NCBI RefSeq assembly: GCF_020184175.1
Contig: NW_026083269.1
Span: 1-64,000, forward strand
Reading direction: 5' to 3'
Length of the DNA: 64,000 bases
Source of the DNA: Aphis gossypii
Lineage: Eukaryota > Arthropoda > Insecta > Hemiptera > Aphididae
Positions 36,993 through 48,929 of this stretch are shown here, piece after piece (position 1 is the first letter of the stretch; each line of letters starts with the position of its first letter). Below the pieces are notes generated by a model. The model saw nothing but the letters and a program-made list of their open reading frames with translations, made no database searches and was not told the origin of the DNA. The translations under genes and the position numbers were made by a program.

Positions 36993-37344
36993 TTATATAA
37001 CAGTACCTACCACTAAGAAAATAATCAAATAAAAAACAAATACTAATTAGGACTTAGCCGACTAACTAGGTACTAGGTAGGCACCTATGAAATATGAACT
37101 ATGGTCTATGAATAAGTTTGAAAAATGTTGATAACATAATAAAATAATTTGTGATAAGATACTGATAACTTATACTAACCATGTTACCAAACTTATGTTC
37201 AATAAGGAATACTTAATCATTTCTTATGCTTAATGCTTTTATAAGTTATACTTTTATATTTTTATGAATACCTATTCATAAGCATTGCTTTTAAAAGTTA
37301 AAGATAAGAATGGTTTTAAGCATCGACTATGAATACGGCCCTAA

Positions 37345-38790
37345 GATTTAAAGTTCTAGCCCCCCCTGATCCAACCTATTGGCCCTCTTTGGCCCGTAAA
37401 AATCCTGATATTCTTGATATCTTTGTCTCCAATTTACCAAACACCTTGTTCCACTCTACTAAAAACTTACTCGATTTAAATTCAGACCATTCATCAATAC
37501 TCCTAACTCTCAATACCTCCCCTTTTGTTAAAGAATCCAACAAATTATTTAACAAATTCACAGATCATGTTAAATTTCACGAACTAGTCAACTCAAAAAT
37601 TAAGCTAAACACAAAATTAAAATCACCCAATGACATTGACCTAGCGGTCCTCAATCTTACCAACATAATACAAACTGCAGCATGGTCGGCTACAAATACA
37701 ATGCCAGCACCTCCTTCTGCAAGCTCACTTCCTGAATATATACGTAACAAAATTGTAGAAAAAAGAAGAGCAAGAGCTCTTTACCAGCGCACCCGTTTAC
37801 CTTCACATAAACTTAAGTACAACCAACTAGCTAATTCACTAAAAAAACTGCTCACTGAATTTAAATCAAACATATGGCAAAATCACTTAATGAAACTCAC
37901 TCCCTCAGACGGTAGCCTATGGAGAGAAACAAAACATATACTTCGCTATAAATCTCCAAATCTCCCGATTAAAAAATCAGATGGTAGCTTAGCTACTTCG
38001 GATATCGAAAAAGCTGAACTTTTTAAGGATCATCTTGCTAATACCTTTCAACCGCATGCTGATATCATAGACGTTGAAAACATGAACCAAGTCGAAACGT
38101 TCATAAATACCCCCCTCCCAGTGTCTCTCCCTGTCAAGTCATTTACACCTAATGATGTAAAATATGCTATACAAAAATATGCTCTTAAAAAATCACCAGG
38201 CTACGATTGCATTACTGCGGAAGTAACCAGATCCCTTCCAGCTAGAGCCATAGTTCATGTCACTCATATATTTAATGCTTCACTCAGACTTTCCTATTTT
38301 CCCCTACTATGGAAATTCGGAACTATAATCTTATTTCCAAAACCAAACAAACCACCTGACCTACCATCATCTCATCGTCCAATCAGCCTTCTCCCTTTTA
38401 TCGCCAAAATACTGGAACGGTTAATTCTCCCGATAATTACTGAAAAAAATATTCTTCCAAACACCCAATTTGGGTTTCGCGCCTCTCACTCGACTATTCA
38501 TCAAGCTCACAGAGTCGTAGACTCCATTTCGTATTCACTGGAAAAAAAACTGTTCTGCAATTGCGTGTTTCTTGACATCTCGCAAGCATTCGACCGCGTA
38601 TGGCATGATGGGCTTTTGTATAAACTTAAGAAATGCATGCCTCCCACCTACTATTTACTTATTAAATCCTATCTAAGAGATAGGCATTTTCAAATACGCT
38701 ACGGTTCTGCGTTATCCGAAGTAGCAGTTATCAATGCTGATGTTCCCCAAGGGGCATATTATCTCCTATTCTGTACAATATCTTCGCTTC
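37345..38790 (+). pseudogene. Jockey ORF2, distal endonuclease and RT first half
   Basis: The frame continues the interrupted Jockey ORF2. PPDPTYWPSLARKNPDILDI and DLNSDHSSILLTL (catalytic His of the endonuclease) are followed by the RT: FTPNDVKYAIQKYALKKSPG, SHRPISLLPFIAKILERLI, NTQFGFRASHSTIHQAHRV, FLDISQAFDRVWH and NADVPQGA. One base is missing right after PQGA, and 25 bases later the sequence is cut by a MULE at 38791. The ATG at 37329 lies in the Harbinger end and is not the true start. Confidence 0.9.
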
Positions 38791-39032
38791 GGTAAACGGA
38801 AAATTGGTACGGTTATTGTATTTTGAACAAAAGAAATGAAATAGGAGGAATATTGGTACTATAAAATATTTTATTTTCAGTGGTTCAAAAAATTAAATTA
38901 AAATAAATATATGTTCACAATTAATAGTAATATGATAGTCAAAAAATATGTCCAAAATTAAATAATTCATAATAATTCAAAATTAAATATGAATTCACAA
39001 TAGTTCATAATAGTTTAAAATTAAATATAAAT

Positions 39033-42000
39033 TCACAATAGTTTCCCTATGGTATTTAAAAAATGTTCCATTGTAATTTCTTTATTTATATAACTGGTAA
39101 TAGTTTCACGAAGTTTATATTGAAGTGAAGTATATTTTTTATTTTTTTTTCGAGATGTTAAATTATTAGACTGTTCATGCCGTATACTTTCAATTCGCAT
39201 TGTAGATTCATCTTGTTGAATACATTGTAGAACTAACCAAAATGATGGGTTGCTTGTTCCAACAAGCTTATTAAAATAATTATTCCACCCTTCGCAATAG
39301 TTATTTGTTCTATCACCATCATTCAATGTGACATCGAATACATTCCATAAAATTGGAGAAAACATTGGAGTACCGCTAGTACCACTGACATAGATGTCAT
39401 CAAAATATTTAGCCACTAACAATAGTTCTATAGGAATAATTGTGTACAAATAAGCCATTCCACTAGATATTTCATTGAGAGGTAAAAACGCTAAAGCATT
39501 AATCATATTACAATTTATTCTGATATTTTTGTTATTTTTATAAACAGAACTTAGACCTAGGTGTTGAATTTTTCGCCACATAGACTGGCATAAGTGAAAA
39601 AAACATCCTTTAACCTGCACAGTGGCGCACACATAGGGGGGGTTAGGAGGTCATAACCCCCCCCGAAATTTCTTCCTTCATTACGAGCGCCTAGAAACAA
39701 CCCACGAACAAATTTCTCATCATGTCTTTATTTCTTATCAAATATATTATAAATTTTAAATAATATCATATTATTTTAATTTGATTTTGTTAGTGCTGAT
39801 TAGGGGCGTTGTCCATAGTCTTTGAGTTTGATAAGATATTTGCTAGTGGCACTAGCTACGTCTTGCTAGACGCTCGTTTTTTGTTATCGGGTACGCGCAC
39901 CTACAATCACTACAACCGCGGTCTCAATTAAAGTGTGATAACTGATAAGGATAAGCAATCTGTGATAACGTGTTTTTAAATTATTGTTAATTGTTATTGG
40001 TTAGTCAATGGAAATCTATTAGAGTATTAGACAATAACTCAGTTAATAAATATTAAATATATTTCATTTTTAAGTTTTTCACATTATGAGTGAAAAAAAG
40101 AAAAGGATTGCCCATGGTAATATTACGTCATTTTTTCACAAAAAGAGTAAAAAAAATTATGAACAACCCTCAACTTCAAATCTAAAAACAGTAAGAATTT
40201 AGAAATACATTTTTTATTTCATTTATTTAATTATTTAAGTACTTACTTCAAAAGTTTTCTAAAAATGTTTTAAATTAGTATTGGTGAATGGTGGTACTTA
40301 TTTTATTATAAATTAAATGACATTTTATAGGAGCTAAATGTTGATCACTCATTGCAGCTATTGCATGTTAGTCAGGACACTCAAGAGGTTGAGGTAAAAA
40401 TATCTGATGATAGTCAGGATCAGCCCGATCAGGTAATCAATATCAATGTAATTATGTAAATATTATTGGACTATGTTAAATAATATAAGAACCATTAGAT
40501 ACAGTTAACATTAAAAGGTACATTTGAATTCTATATTTAATGTATTTCCATAATTAAATTTGATAAAACTAGCCAATGACTTAATTATTTAAAATAATTA
40601 AATTTTATAATATTAAGATTAATTTAAATTCTAAAAAATACACAATTACAAAAAATAGTGATATGTTAAGAAATGTATTACATAGTCTATCATAATTTTT
40701 AAAATAGAGACAATTGAATTTCATTGATTAGTTAAACTTTTGAATCATACAACAAAAAATTATTTATGATTATGAAATAATTAATATATTTTAAAGGTTA
40801 GATTACAGATCCAAATTAAAAATAAATATAGTGGATAAGTAGGTACTTTTTTTTTACATTAAATATTAACTTGAATGCTTATGAGTTAAACCGCTGATCA
40901 CTATTAATTTTAAAGTATTATTTATTTGTATGTTTATATAATGTATTTGAGTATATTATGCTTGTTTAGTTGTTTATGACATTGTGGCTTCACTTTCATT
41001 ATTATCACTTTTTTTACTATATTGAATATTAAAAATCCAATGATTTGTTTAATAAATAATAGTATTATGCACATTTCCAAGTATTATTATATATAATATA
41101 TAATAATACTATATATAATGAATTCTTGGGAATTTAATTTTAATATACTATGCTAAATGCTTTAATATCTAATATTATTAGAAAAAATCTTGTATGCGCT
41201 ATTGCTATTTGCTAATAACTGCTTCTAATGTAGGAGCTTGATAATGATCTGCTGATTAATGTTATTGATAATAAATCAATAAATGACAAGAACGATTTTA
41301 AATGCAATAAAGATATCTCATTTTATATTGAAAATTCAGTAAGTTTTTTAATTTTAAAACGTGAGACATTGCTTTATTGTGCTTTTTAATTGTTTTATAA
41401 AGGTTTCTGACAGCGAAAAATTGCTTGCACTGAATAATCTATGGACTCCTACACCTGGATATAAATTCCCTACAACAGGAAACAGACACTTAAAATTTCA
41501 ATATACTTGGCTTCTAAAATACAATTGGTTATGCTTTTCTCAAATACAAAATGGTGCATACTGCAAAGTATGTATATTTTTTAGTCTTAAGCAAGGTGTT
41601 GGTAAAGGTATGCATCAAACTCCAGGGAAATTAATATCAGAGAAATTTGATAATTGGAAAAAGGCACTTGGCTCAAAAGGGGTATTTGAGATGCACGCAA
41701 AAACAGAATATCATAAAACAAGTCAGTATAAATATGATTCTTTTTTGGCTGTTAAAAATAACAAAATTCAATCTATTGAAATTCAAGTAAATAATGCTCT
41801 AAGGAAAGAAATAGAAGAAAATAGAAAACGTATTATTCCTATAATTAAAACTGTATTGTTTTGTGGAAGACAGGGTATTGCTTTACGTGGGCATAAAGAT
41901 AGTGGATTAGTTACATGTGATGAGGATGAAATTTACAATGATGGTAACTTTAGACAGTTGTTACGTTTTAGAGTTGATGCAGGTGACCAAAATCTTCAAA

Positions 42001-44409
42001 ACCATCTAGTAACTTGTTCTAAAAATGCTATGTATACTAGTTGGCGTATTCAAAATGAAATTATAACAGCCTGTAATAGCTTAATGCTACAAACGCTTGT
42101 GCATGATATTAATGCTGCAAAATCATTTACGGTGTTGGCAGATGAAACAAGCGATATAGCCAATAAAGAACAATTAACTTTATGTGTGAGGTATGTTCAT
42201 TTTGGTCAAAAGAAATTAAGGGAAGATTTTTTACAATTCATTGAGGTTAAAGATGTTAGTGGAAAGGCATTAGCAGATACCATACTAAACAATCTTCAAT
42301 CCATGGGTATAGAAACAAAGTATCTAGTTGGACAAGGGTATGATGGGGCAGCCTCTATGTCCGGAATATTCAACGGTACCCAAGCTTATATACGAACAAA
42401 ACACCCAATGGCATTATATATACACTGCAGTTCTCATTGCCTAAATTTGGCTATCTCTTCTTCTTGTAAAATCCCTGATATAAGGAATTGTATGGGAACT
42501 ATGCAAACAATATGCAATTTTTTCTCATACCCTAAGAGGTCAAATGTACTTTTGGGTGCTATTAAAAAGCTTTTACCAGATGAAAAATCTTTTAAACTGA
42601 AAAAGTTTTGCCCTACAAGATGGGTTGAACGTCATGACGCCGTCATACTGTACTATGAATTACAACCTGCAATTATTTCTGCTCTGGAAGACATTTCTTT
42701 GTGGAAAGATACAGATACTTCATCAGCGGCAAATCAACTCCTTGCATCAATTCACCAATTTAAATTCCAAATATCAATGACGATTCTTGTTAAACTGTTT
42801 TCAATATCAGTGTCACTGAGCAAATTTTTACAAACAGAAAATTTGGATCTAGAAAATGCCCTTTTTTTTGCTGAAACTACACAAACTACTTTAAAAGATA
42901 TTCGTTTAAATGCTGATAAAGAATTCAATGAAATATTTAAGTCAGTTGAAAAAATTTGCAATACATTGGAAATTGCTGTTTGTGTTCCCAGAGTATCTGG
43001 TCGGCAAACACACAGAACTAATGTAGACGTTGACACTCCGGAAAGTTTTTACCGAGTAGGGGTATTCATCCCATTTTTAGATAATTTTATAGAGCAATTA
43101 CATAATAGGTTTTTAGAACATCAGTCCATTTTAAAAAGCTTTGATTGTTTAATACCAAAGTCTAATCTTAAAGTTACAAAAAACGTTGAAGACAAATTTA
43201 AGTTACTGCTAGAAAATTACAAAGATATCTTAAATGATGATAAAAATGATAATATATTAAATGAATATTCAGGCTGTGCCGAATTAAAATTATGGCATAA
43301 TAGCTTTGAATATCAAAGTAAACTTTCTGAACATTCTGAACAATCTAAAATAACTGTGACAGATTTATTCTTCCAATGTAATTCAAAAATGTATACAATT
43401 ATTTCAAAGTTGCTTCAAATTTTCATCACATTACCAGTTACAACAGCATCAGGAGAACGTTCGTTTTCTACATTACGACGTATAAAAACTTATCTACGGA
43501 ATACAACTGGACAAATCAGACTTAACGGTTTATCAATGTTAAATATTCACAGGGATATAACAATAACCCCCGAGGAGATAATCAATGAGATGGGAAAAAC
43601 ATCAAACAAGAGATTGGCATTAAATTTATAAAATTATATTTTTTTGCATACATTGTTCTATTATAACAAATTGACTATTTTAATTTTGTATTCATTGACC
43701 TTTAAACTGTTAATAATAAATTAAAATGTCATAATTAGTATATAGACTATAAAATATATTGGATGTACAAAATATATAGTTTATACTATTTTGATACGTT
43801 TTATCATTTTTTAGCATAGGGCTATACAATGCCTCTATAGTGAATAATTAATAGAACAACCCCCCCCGAAAAAAAATCCTGTGTGCGCCACTGAACCTGC
43901 ACACTATCACCAAATACATGTTTAGTAGCACTTATAGCTCCTATTTCGAAATCCATCACGATATATTTTGGTTTTGGATTGTTTGAAGTTTGAAGACAAT
44001 TAATAACAACTTGTTGTAAAATAGTGGTGTACGTACTTTTTAACTTATTAGGTAAAAATGCATACACACAAGTAGATATTTGATCTTTATACTTTCCTCG
44101 TATAACATAAAGTTGTTGGAATAAAGTAGTTGAGCACTTAAAAGTTCCATCCATAAACCAAGTTTCCGCGCAAGACAAAATATTTAAAGCGAAATTAGAG
44201 GCAAAAATCAAAATTCGCGAATCAGCTTGTTTATTATCAAAAATCAAAAATGGCTTAGGTTCAGCACCCATCGTAGTTGTCCACTCTTCGGGAAAACAAA
44301 AATTTGCATTTAACGGTTCATCGGGGAATTTTCTATGTCGGTAATTTCGTATGTTACGTTTTATGGAAGACAAATTTCCCAGTTTTACTGCTGTATCTTC
44401 TACAGCCAT
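39033..44409 (-). CDS. MULE transposase, main exon, split by a hAT insertion
   Basis: The coding part runs 44409-43894, is interrupted by the hAT (43893-39620 plus one copy of the 8-bp duplication), and continues 39611-39033. The first piece has PEEWTTTMGAEPKPFLIFD and AETWFMDGTFKCST (first catalytic Asp), and KYIVMDFEIGAISA (second). The second piece has KGCFFHLCQSMWRKI, then RTNNYCEGWNNYFNKL (Glu region) and a Lys-rich C-terminus. The reading frame joins exactly when the hAT and one target copy are set aside, so the transposase was open when the hAT landed. As it stands it cannot be translated through unless the hAT is spliced out or excised. Confidence 0.85.
39620..43893 (+). mobile_element. 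hAT element, apparently intact, inside the MULE
   Basis: Perfect 14-bp inverted ends CAGTGGCGCACACA, followed by G/C-homopolymer blocks, are flanked by a perfect 8-bp duplication AACCTGCA (39612-39619 and 43894-43901). Length 4274 bp. It carries one multi-exon transposase gene with no visible defect. This is the innermost element of the nest. Confidence 0.95.
40086..43631 (+). CDS. hAT transposase (TTF-type finger, DUF4371, hAT dimerisation)
   Basis: Four exons with GT/AG borders: 40086-40190 (MSEKKKRIAHGNITSFFHKK), 40331-40432, 41234-41338 and 41403-43631. The last exon encodes a TTF-type zinc finger (FQYTWLLKYNWLCFSQ, CKVCIFF, then HAKTEYHKTS), a DUF4371-like catalytic domain with TVLADETSDIANKEQ (first Asp) and GQGYDGAASMSG (second Asp), the HCSSHCLNLAIS motif and KKFCPTRWVERHDA. 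The C-terminal dimerisation region reads LPVTTASGERSFSTLRRIK, with the conserved Glu in GERSFS. Length, about 860 residues, is normal for ZMYM/KIAA1586-like hATs. The open frame beginning at 41361 includes intron sequence; exon 4 starts at 41403 because ENS/VSDSEK joins in frame. No stop or frameshift was found. Confidence 0.9.
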
Positions 44410-44439
44410 AAAATATTTAAAAAAAATTAAAAATAATAA

Positions 44440-44904
44440 TATTTATTTAATAATAAAAATAATCATCTAACCTGAAATATTGTGCATGATGGATGAAACC
44501 ATCTGACTTGGAGTTTCTCGTGTGTCTAAGGCTCTTTTTTTATATTATGTTTAATAACAATTATTTCGTCAATTTTATTATTTGAAGTGTGGTTATGGGG
44601 CACTATATTTGAATAGTTTGTATACTGAAATAAAATTAATATTTTCACCTCATATAATATATTACAATACAATAGATACAATAGTATAAATTATTACTAG
44701 TTTAAAACTTACGGGTTTAATTAAATTCGTAGTAATTTTTCCCGGACATTTTAATGTTGTATTTTGAGAACATTTCCTCCTAATAGTATTATTATTTTTT
44801 CTTAAAATTACATACGAATAATTCTTGTATGGAATTAATTCATTTCCCTTTTCAGTTTTAAAACTTTCCATTATAACAAAATTAAAATTGAAAATTGTGG
44901 TCAC
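44440..44904 (-). CDS. MULE N-terminal FLYWCH zinc-finger exons
   Basis: On the minus strand from about 44872, MESFKTEKGNELIPYKNYSY and RRKCSQNTTLKCPGKI fit the first half of a FLYWCH finger (aromatic-rich strand, then Cys pair). The exon ends near a gtaag donor at 44710. A following exon around 44600-44470 supplies the HNH-type His pair (PHNHTSNN) and ends at gttag near 44472, before the main transposase exon. FLYWCH fingers are the usual DNA-binding module of animal MULEs. Exact exon limits are uncertain. Confidence 0.65.
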
Positions 44905-45161
44905 GTGGCAAAGTTGAGCGTTGTAGATGTATTAAGTCGCATGAAACCTATACAATATCTTTATTCATCGTTATCGATATTGTCATTTGTCGTTATAGAT
45001 TAGATTATTACTTCCCTACAATTTCATGCAATACTTATCTAATGTTTAGATGCTTTATGATTGTTTTTTTTTCATAGTTTAAGAAACCCTGGTTTTTAAC
45101 GACCGTACCAATATTCCACGTTCAAAACAACCATACCAATTTTCCGACAATCCTTCGCTTC

Positions 45162-45882
45162 TGATCAACCAACTACCCCCAATACATCCGTAGCAGACTA
45201 CGCTGACGATAAAGCAATAATATCTATTAACAATGATCCACTCATAGCATCATATAATCTCCAAACTCACCTTAACTATATGGAAAAATGGTTTACTAAC
45301 TGGCGATTCAAAGTAAACCAAAGCAAATCTGTTCATACTACCTTCACCCTCAAACATGCCTCCTGTTCTACAGTTTTTCTATACGGTATTCCTATCCCTT
45401 ACTCTCCAAAAATCAAATATCTCGGGCTCACTCTCGATCAAAGGTTAACCTGGGCTCATCACATCAAAATCAAAAGATTAGCACTGAATCATCGTCTCCG
45501 TATCCTCAAACCCTAATTAAGCAATAACTCTACCGCCATTAAAACCAAAATTCTGATTTACAAAACACTTCTCAAACCCATTTATTACTTATGGACTTAT
45601 GGACTCCAACTTTGGGGAAACGCTAAAAAGTCTAACATACTGAAAATTCAAACATTTCAAAATATCGCTCTCCGAAAAATAATGAATGCACCACCCTATG
45701 TGTCTGGTGTCAGTATGAAACTCAAAACAATTAATGACGAAGCCAAAATATATTATAAAAGATTCTATTCCAAACTAATTAACCACCCTAATGAACTCAT
45801 AAAAAACTTATCTACTCCTTCCATACCTGGTAATCCCCCTAGACGTCTGAAGCGTAAGTGGTGTCGTGATCTCTTAAAATAG
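45162..45882 (+). pseudogene. Jockey ORF2, RT second half and C-terminus
   Basis: After the right 9-bp duplication of the MULE, the RT resumes with VADYADDKAII (the YADD active site, about 45196-45228). It continues through MEKWFTNWRFKVNQSKS, IKYLGLTLDQRLTWAHHIK and, after one in-frame TAA at 45514-45516, LLKPIYYLWTYGLQLWGNAK and a C-terminal PPRRLKRKWCRDLLK ending at TAG 45880-45882. A short 3' UTR leads to the polyA tail. The order matches the Jockey family exactly. Confidence 0.9.
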
Positions 45883-46277
45883 GAAAAAAAAAAATCCATA
45901 GAAAGTGCCATCGATGGGTGGCTTCTTTCATCAAATTTCCATGTCAATCTTTGTAACTCTTATCATATATGCTTATTGTGTCTAGTGGATACAGATTGTG
46001 TATTACGCTTAAAAAAAAAAAAATAAAAAAAAAAAAAAAGGTTTGTATTTTTACTCTTGGTCTCATATATTTGACAATATTGTACTTTTGTGTGTGTATT
46101 TACATTCGAAATTTCATGTTTATGGTATTTCCACATTATTTTATAACCATTGGAATTGTGTACTCTGCAGTCGTGTAGTACGTTCTGCGTACCTAATTGA
46201 TAAATTTAATGTACCTTACTTATGTATTTTAAATATTATAATATAACTATTAAATAATATTAATAAAATACATCATA

Positions 46278-46445
46278 ATGAGTAAAGTGTGGACAATATT
46301 TGAAAAAATATTAACTGAAGAAGTGGCAGTCTGTAAAATTTGCAAACAGCGATATCAGTATCGTGCTGGTCGCTGGTGGTAGTAATCTACACTATGGTCG
46401 CATGCAGAATTGGTACATGGATGTTCAAGAACAAGTAACAAAAGG
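46278..46445 (+). pseudogene. BED zinc-finger exon of the ZBED-type hAT
   Basis: ATG 46278 opens MSKVWTIFEK, then CKICKQRYQYRAG and, after a frame disturbance at about 46375-46385, LWSHAELVHGCS. This is the WxxF..CxxC..HxxxxH pattern of a BED finger. The exon ends at an AG/gtatga donor (46445). The rest of the protein is at 58981-61774. BED fingers bind the ends of hAT elements. Two adjacent stops in the first frame show decay. Confidence 0.68.
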
Positions 46446-46932
46446 TATGATAAATATTAAATACTTCAGTTTCATTATCAGAAAAATAGAAAATCAATAA
46501 ATTTGTAAATTTCCATAAATGGATTTGTTTGAAATGTGGTTATTAATTTAGTAGGTACCTGGGTAGGTAGGTACTAGGTAACCATTTAACATGTTGACAT
46601 ATTATAGTGAGTTATATAGATAGGTAGTGAGGTACCTCTGGTACATATATTATATATAAAATGGACTATCTACTATTGATATTAAAATCTATAATATTTT
46701 AAATATTCCATTGTATTTCGTATTGCTTTAAATAAAATTAAACATTCAAATTTCAATCCCTTGCAAACAATCCAAATTTAAAACATTACAAACAAACCCA
46801 AATTACCTACATTTTATTATAAAAAATATAATTTGTTCAATGTAAATAAAAAATATTTTATGTATTAAATAAGTTTTCAAACTAATGCCATTATATGCAA
46901 ACTCAATTGCATAGTCAGTTTAAGAGACCTAT
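46446..46932. other. Intron of the ZBED hAT, left part
   Basis: AT-rich, with no coding pattern. It includes the string taggtacctgggtaggtaggtac near 46551, typical of this genome. It is cut by Harbinger-2 at about 46933. Confidence 0.5.
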
Positions 46933-47188
46933 GCCGGGTTGCATAAACGATCGATAAGTAGTTATCGGTTCGATAATACAGATATCGAGTCGATAAAAAT
47001 ATTGGCTGTTGCATAAACGATTTTTATCTTTTATCGATCCGATAAATATGTTGTTATCGGTTCGATAAATTGAAGGCCCGTTTTTGGTTCGATAAATAAT
47101 AAAAAGAACTCTATAACTTTATTGTACTGAATACTGATAACAGCGTGTGATTATAAATACGTACCGCCATAGCGGTTTCATATAATCG

Positions 47189-47410
47189 GAGCGTCGCTAC
47201 TCGCTACTGTGTACTACCTCTACTTGCTACTGTGTACTACCTCTACTTGCTACTGTGTACTACCTCTACTTGCTACTGTGTACTACCACTACTTGCTACT
47301 GTGTACTACTTCTACTCGCTACTGTGTACTACCTCTAATCGCTACTGCGCACTACCTCTACTCGCTACTGTGTACTGTCGTTACTCGCTAGTCGCTACTG
47401 TGTTCTGTCG
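47189..47410 (+). repeat. 23-bp minisatellite, about nine copies
   Basis: Tandem copies of CTACTTGCTACTGTGTACTAC-type units, 23 bp each, with single-base variants (cgcactac, accactac), lie between the left end of Harbinger-2 and its transposase start. Because 23 is not a multiple of three, every frame reads as a repetitive Leu/Tyr/Cys string; these open frames are artefacts. Confidence 0.93.
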
Positions 47411-48517
47411 GTTATTGACATTGATAATAAATATGTATTATTTATGGTTATTGCCTATTTTATTTATCATGTGGTTATTTATTTTTTAAATTAGTAATTT
47501 ATGATTTTATAACTAATTAATAAAAACAATGTATTTAAATACATCATCATCGTCATCGTCATCTAATTCTTCATCATCTAATGATGATGAACATATTTTT
47601 GAAATTATTATTAATCTTCCAAGACCACGAACATTCCGAATCGTTTCAATCCTCTTGAAAATTACGATGATTTGGATTTCAAAACAAGATTTAGGTAAGT
47701 CACTAGTGTGTAAATACCAATAATTATGCATAAATGCCAATAAGGCATAAACTATATTAATAATAGTTTAATATTTTAATAAGTATTTTATTTAACAATG
47801 TTGAAGATTGACAAAGAACACATTTATGATGTTACTTAATGCAGTTGGAACTGATTTAAAACATTGTACAAGTAGAAATTTTGCAATCATACCGGAGATT
47901 CAACTGTTAATAGCATTAAGATATTATGCTACTGGAGCATTTCAAGTAAGTTACATTTGTAGATCTTTGCTTAGTTTAATTATTACCCTGAGAATTTTCA
48001 TATTAAAAAAATATGATTTTTGTATTTTAAGGCTGTTTTAGGTGATCATATGCAAGTGCATAAGTCAACTGTATGCAGAATTGTTAAACGTGTTTCAAAA
48101 CGTTTAGCATGTCTTCGTCCCTTCTTCATTAATATGCCCAAGAACCAAAATGAAAAACAAGAAGTAAAGATTGGATTTTACCAAACTCATAATGTTCCTA
48201 GGGTTATTGGTGCTATTGATTGTACTCACATCAGAATACAGTCCCCAAATAGTGATATAGGTGAACAATTCAGAAATCGAAAAGGCTACTTTTCATTCAA
48301 TGTACAGGCTGTGTGTAACAGCAAAATGGAGATAATGAATATTGTGGCTAGGTAATACGAAACAAATATTTTAGTTAAATTATATTAAATATTAATATTG
48401 TGTATTTAGATGGCCAGGATCTGTGCATGATAGCACTGTATTTGACAATAGTTTACTGCGTGCCCAGTTCAAAAACAATGAGTATAATGGATGTTTTCTT
48501 CTTGGCGATGGTGGTTA

Positions 48518-48568
48518 TGTCGCGGTCGTTATCGCAACGACCGTGGCTACCTTTTCTCGTCCACGATA
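48518..48568 (+). mobile_element. Gypsy-2 truncated 5' LTR
   Basis: Matches the first 51 bases of the 3' LTR with three differences, all C-to-T or G-to-A at CpG sites. Both copies carry the hairpin CGGTCGTT-atcgc-AACGACCG. From 48569 on, the sequence (tatattttttatttt and so on to 48929) has no counterpart in the 3' LTR and no convincing primer-binding site was found. Confidence 0.85.
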
Positions 48569-48929
48569 TATATTTTTTATTTTGAATAAAATATTAAGGG
48601 CTTATCCAATCTAAGGTGGTAAATTTTGGCAAAATTTGCATAATTTAGCGTAATTCCTACTGAGCTAAACTTAGTTTTGGCTATTTATAGATTGGAAAGT
48701 ACATATCTCTACCAGCGATAGCCCGAGTTACGTAATTTCGTATCCATCGTAATTTAATTAGATAGATAATTGCAATTAAATTTAATTCTTCACAATGGTT
48801 ACGAATGCATTAGTGAGTTAAATATTGTAGAAATTAACCGGGAATTGTCGAAAGTGGTATTGAGACCGGGGGGTCCAAGCGATCAAGCCGATAAACTCTA
48901 GTAAGGAGTATATTAGGTCTAAGGAAAAC

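Larger units (their letters stand above)
33046..37341 (+). mobile_element. Harbinger-1 (PIF/Harbinger element with two genes)
   Basis: Inverted ends share GTATTCATAGTCGATGCTTAA: on the plus strand from 33052, and on the minus strand from 37336. The right end extends to GGGCC (37341-37337), typical for Harbingers, and is followed by TAA, the expected 3-bp target. The left extreme differs (GGACAAT), consistent with a deletion that also removed Jockey endonuclease sequence. A DDE transposase on the plus strand and a Myb/SANT protein on the minus strand form the standard gene pair. Confidence 0.9.
38791..45152 (-). mobile_element. MULE (Mutator-like element) in Jockey RT
   Basis: A 9-bp target duplication CTTCGCTTC (38782-38790 and 45153-45161) flanks the element, and 9 bp is the signature Mutator size. 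The inverted ends share CGGAAAATTGGTA(C/T)GGTT, followed by a conserved GGAATATTGGTAC some 30-50 bp inside. It encodes a FLYWCH-exon/MULE transposase on the minus strand and is itself split by a hAT at 39620-43893. Without the hAT it would be about 2.1 kb. Confidence 0.93.
26672..46039 (+). mobile_element. Jockey-clade non-LTR element, split by three insertions
   Basis: A 13-bp target duplication GGTTTGTATTTTT at 26659-26671 and 46040-46052 brackets the element, and its polyA tail lies at 46011-46039. The 5' UTR begins near 26691 (cagttcgtgctcag). ORF1 is at 26880-28218, and ORF2 pieces are at 32980-33045, 37345-38790 and 45162-45882. Between them lie a CR1/L2-like element, a Harbinger and a MULE. 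The duplication shows that everything in between arrived within or after this insertion. Confidence 0.92.

Noticed and set aside
47209..47489. Open frames rich in Leu, Tyr and Cys resembling a membrane peptide
   Set aside because: They are translations of the 23-bp minisatellite in two frames; no independent coding signal.
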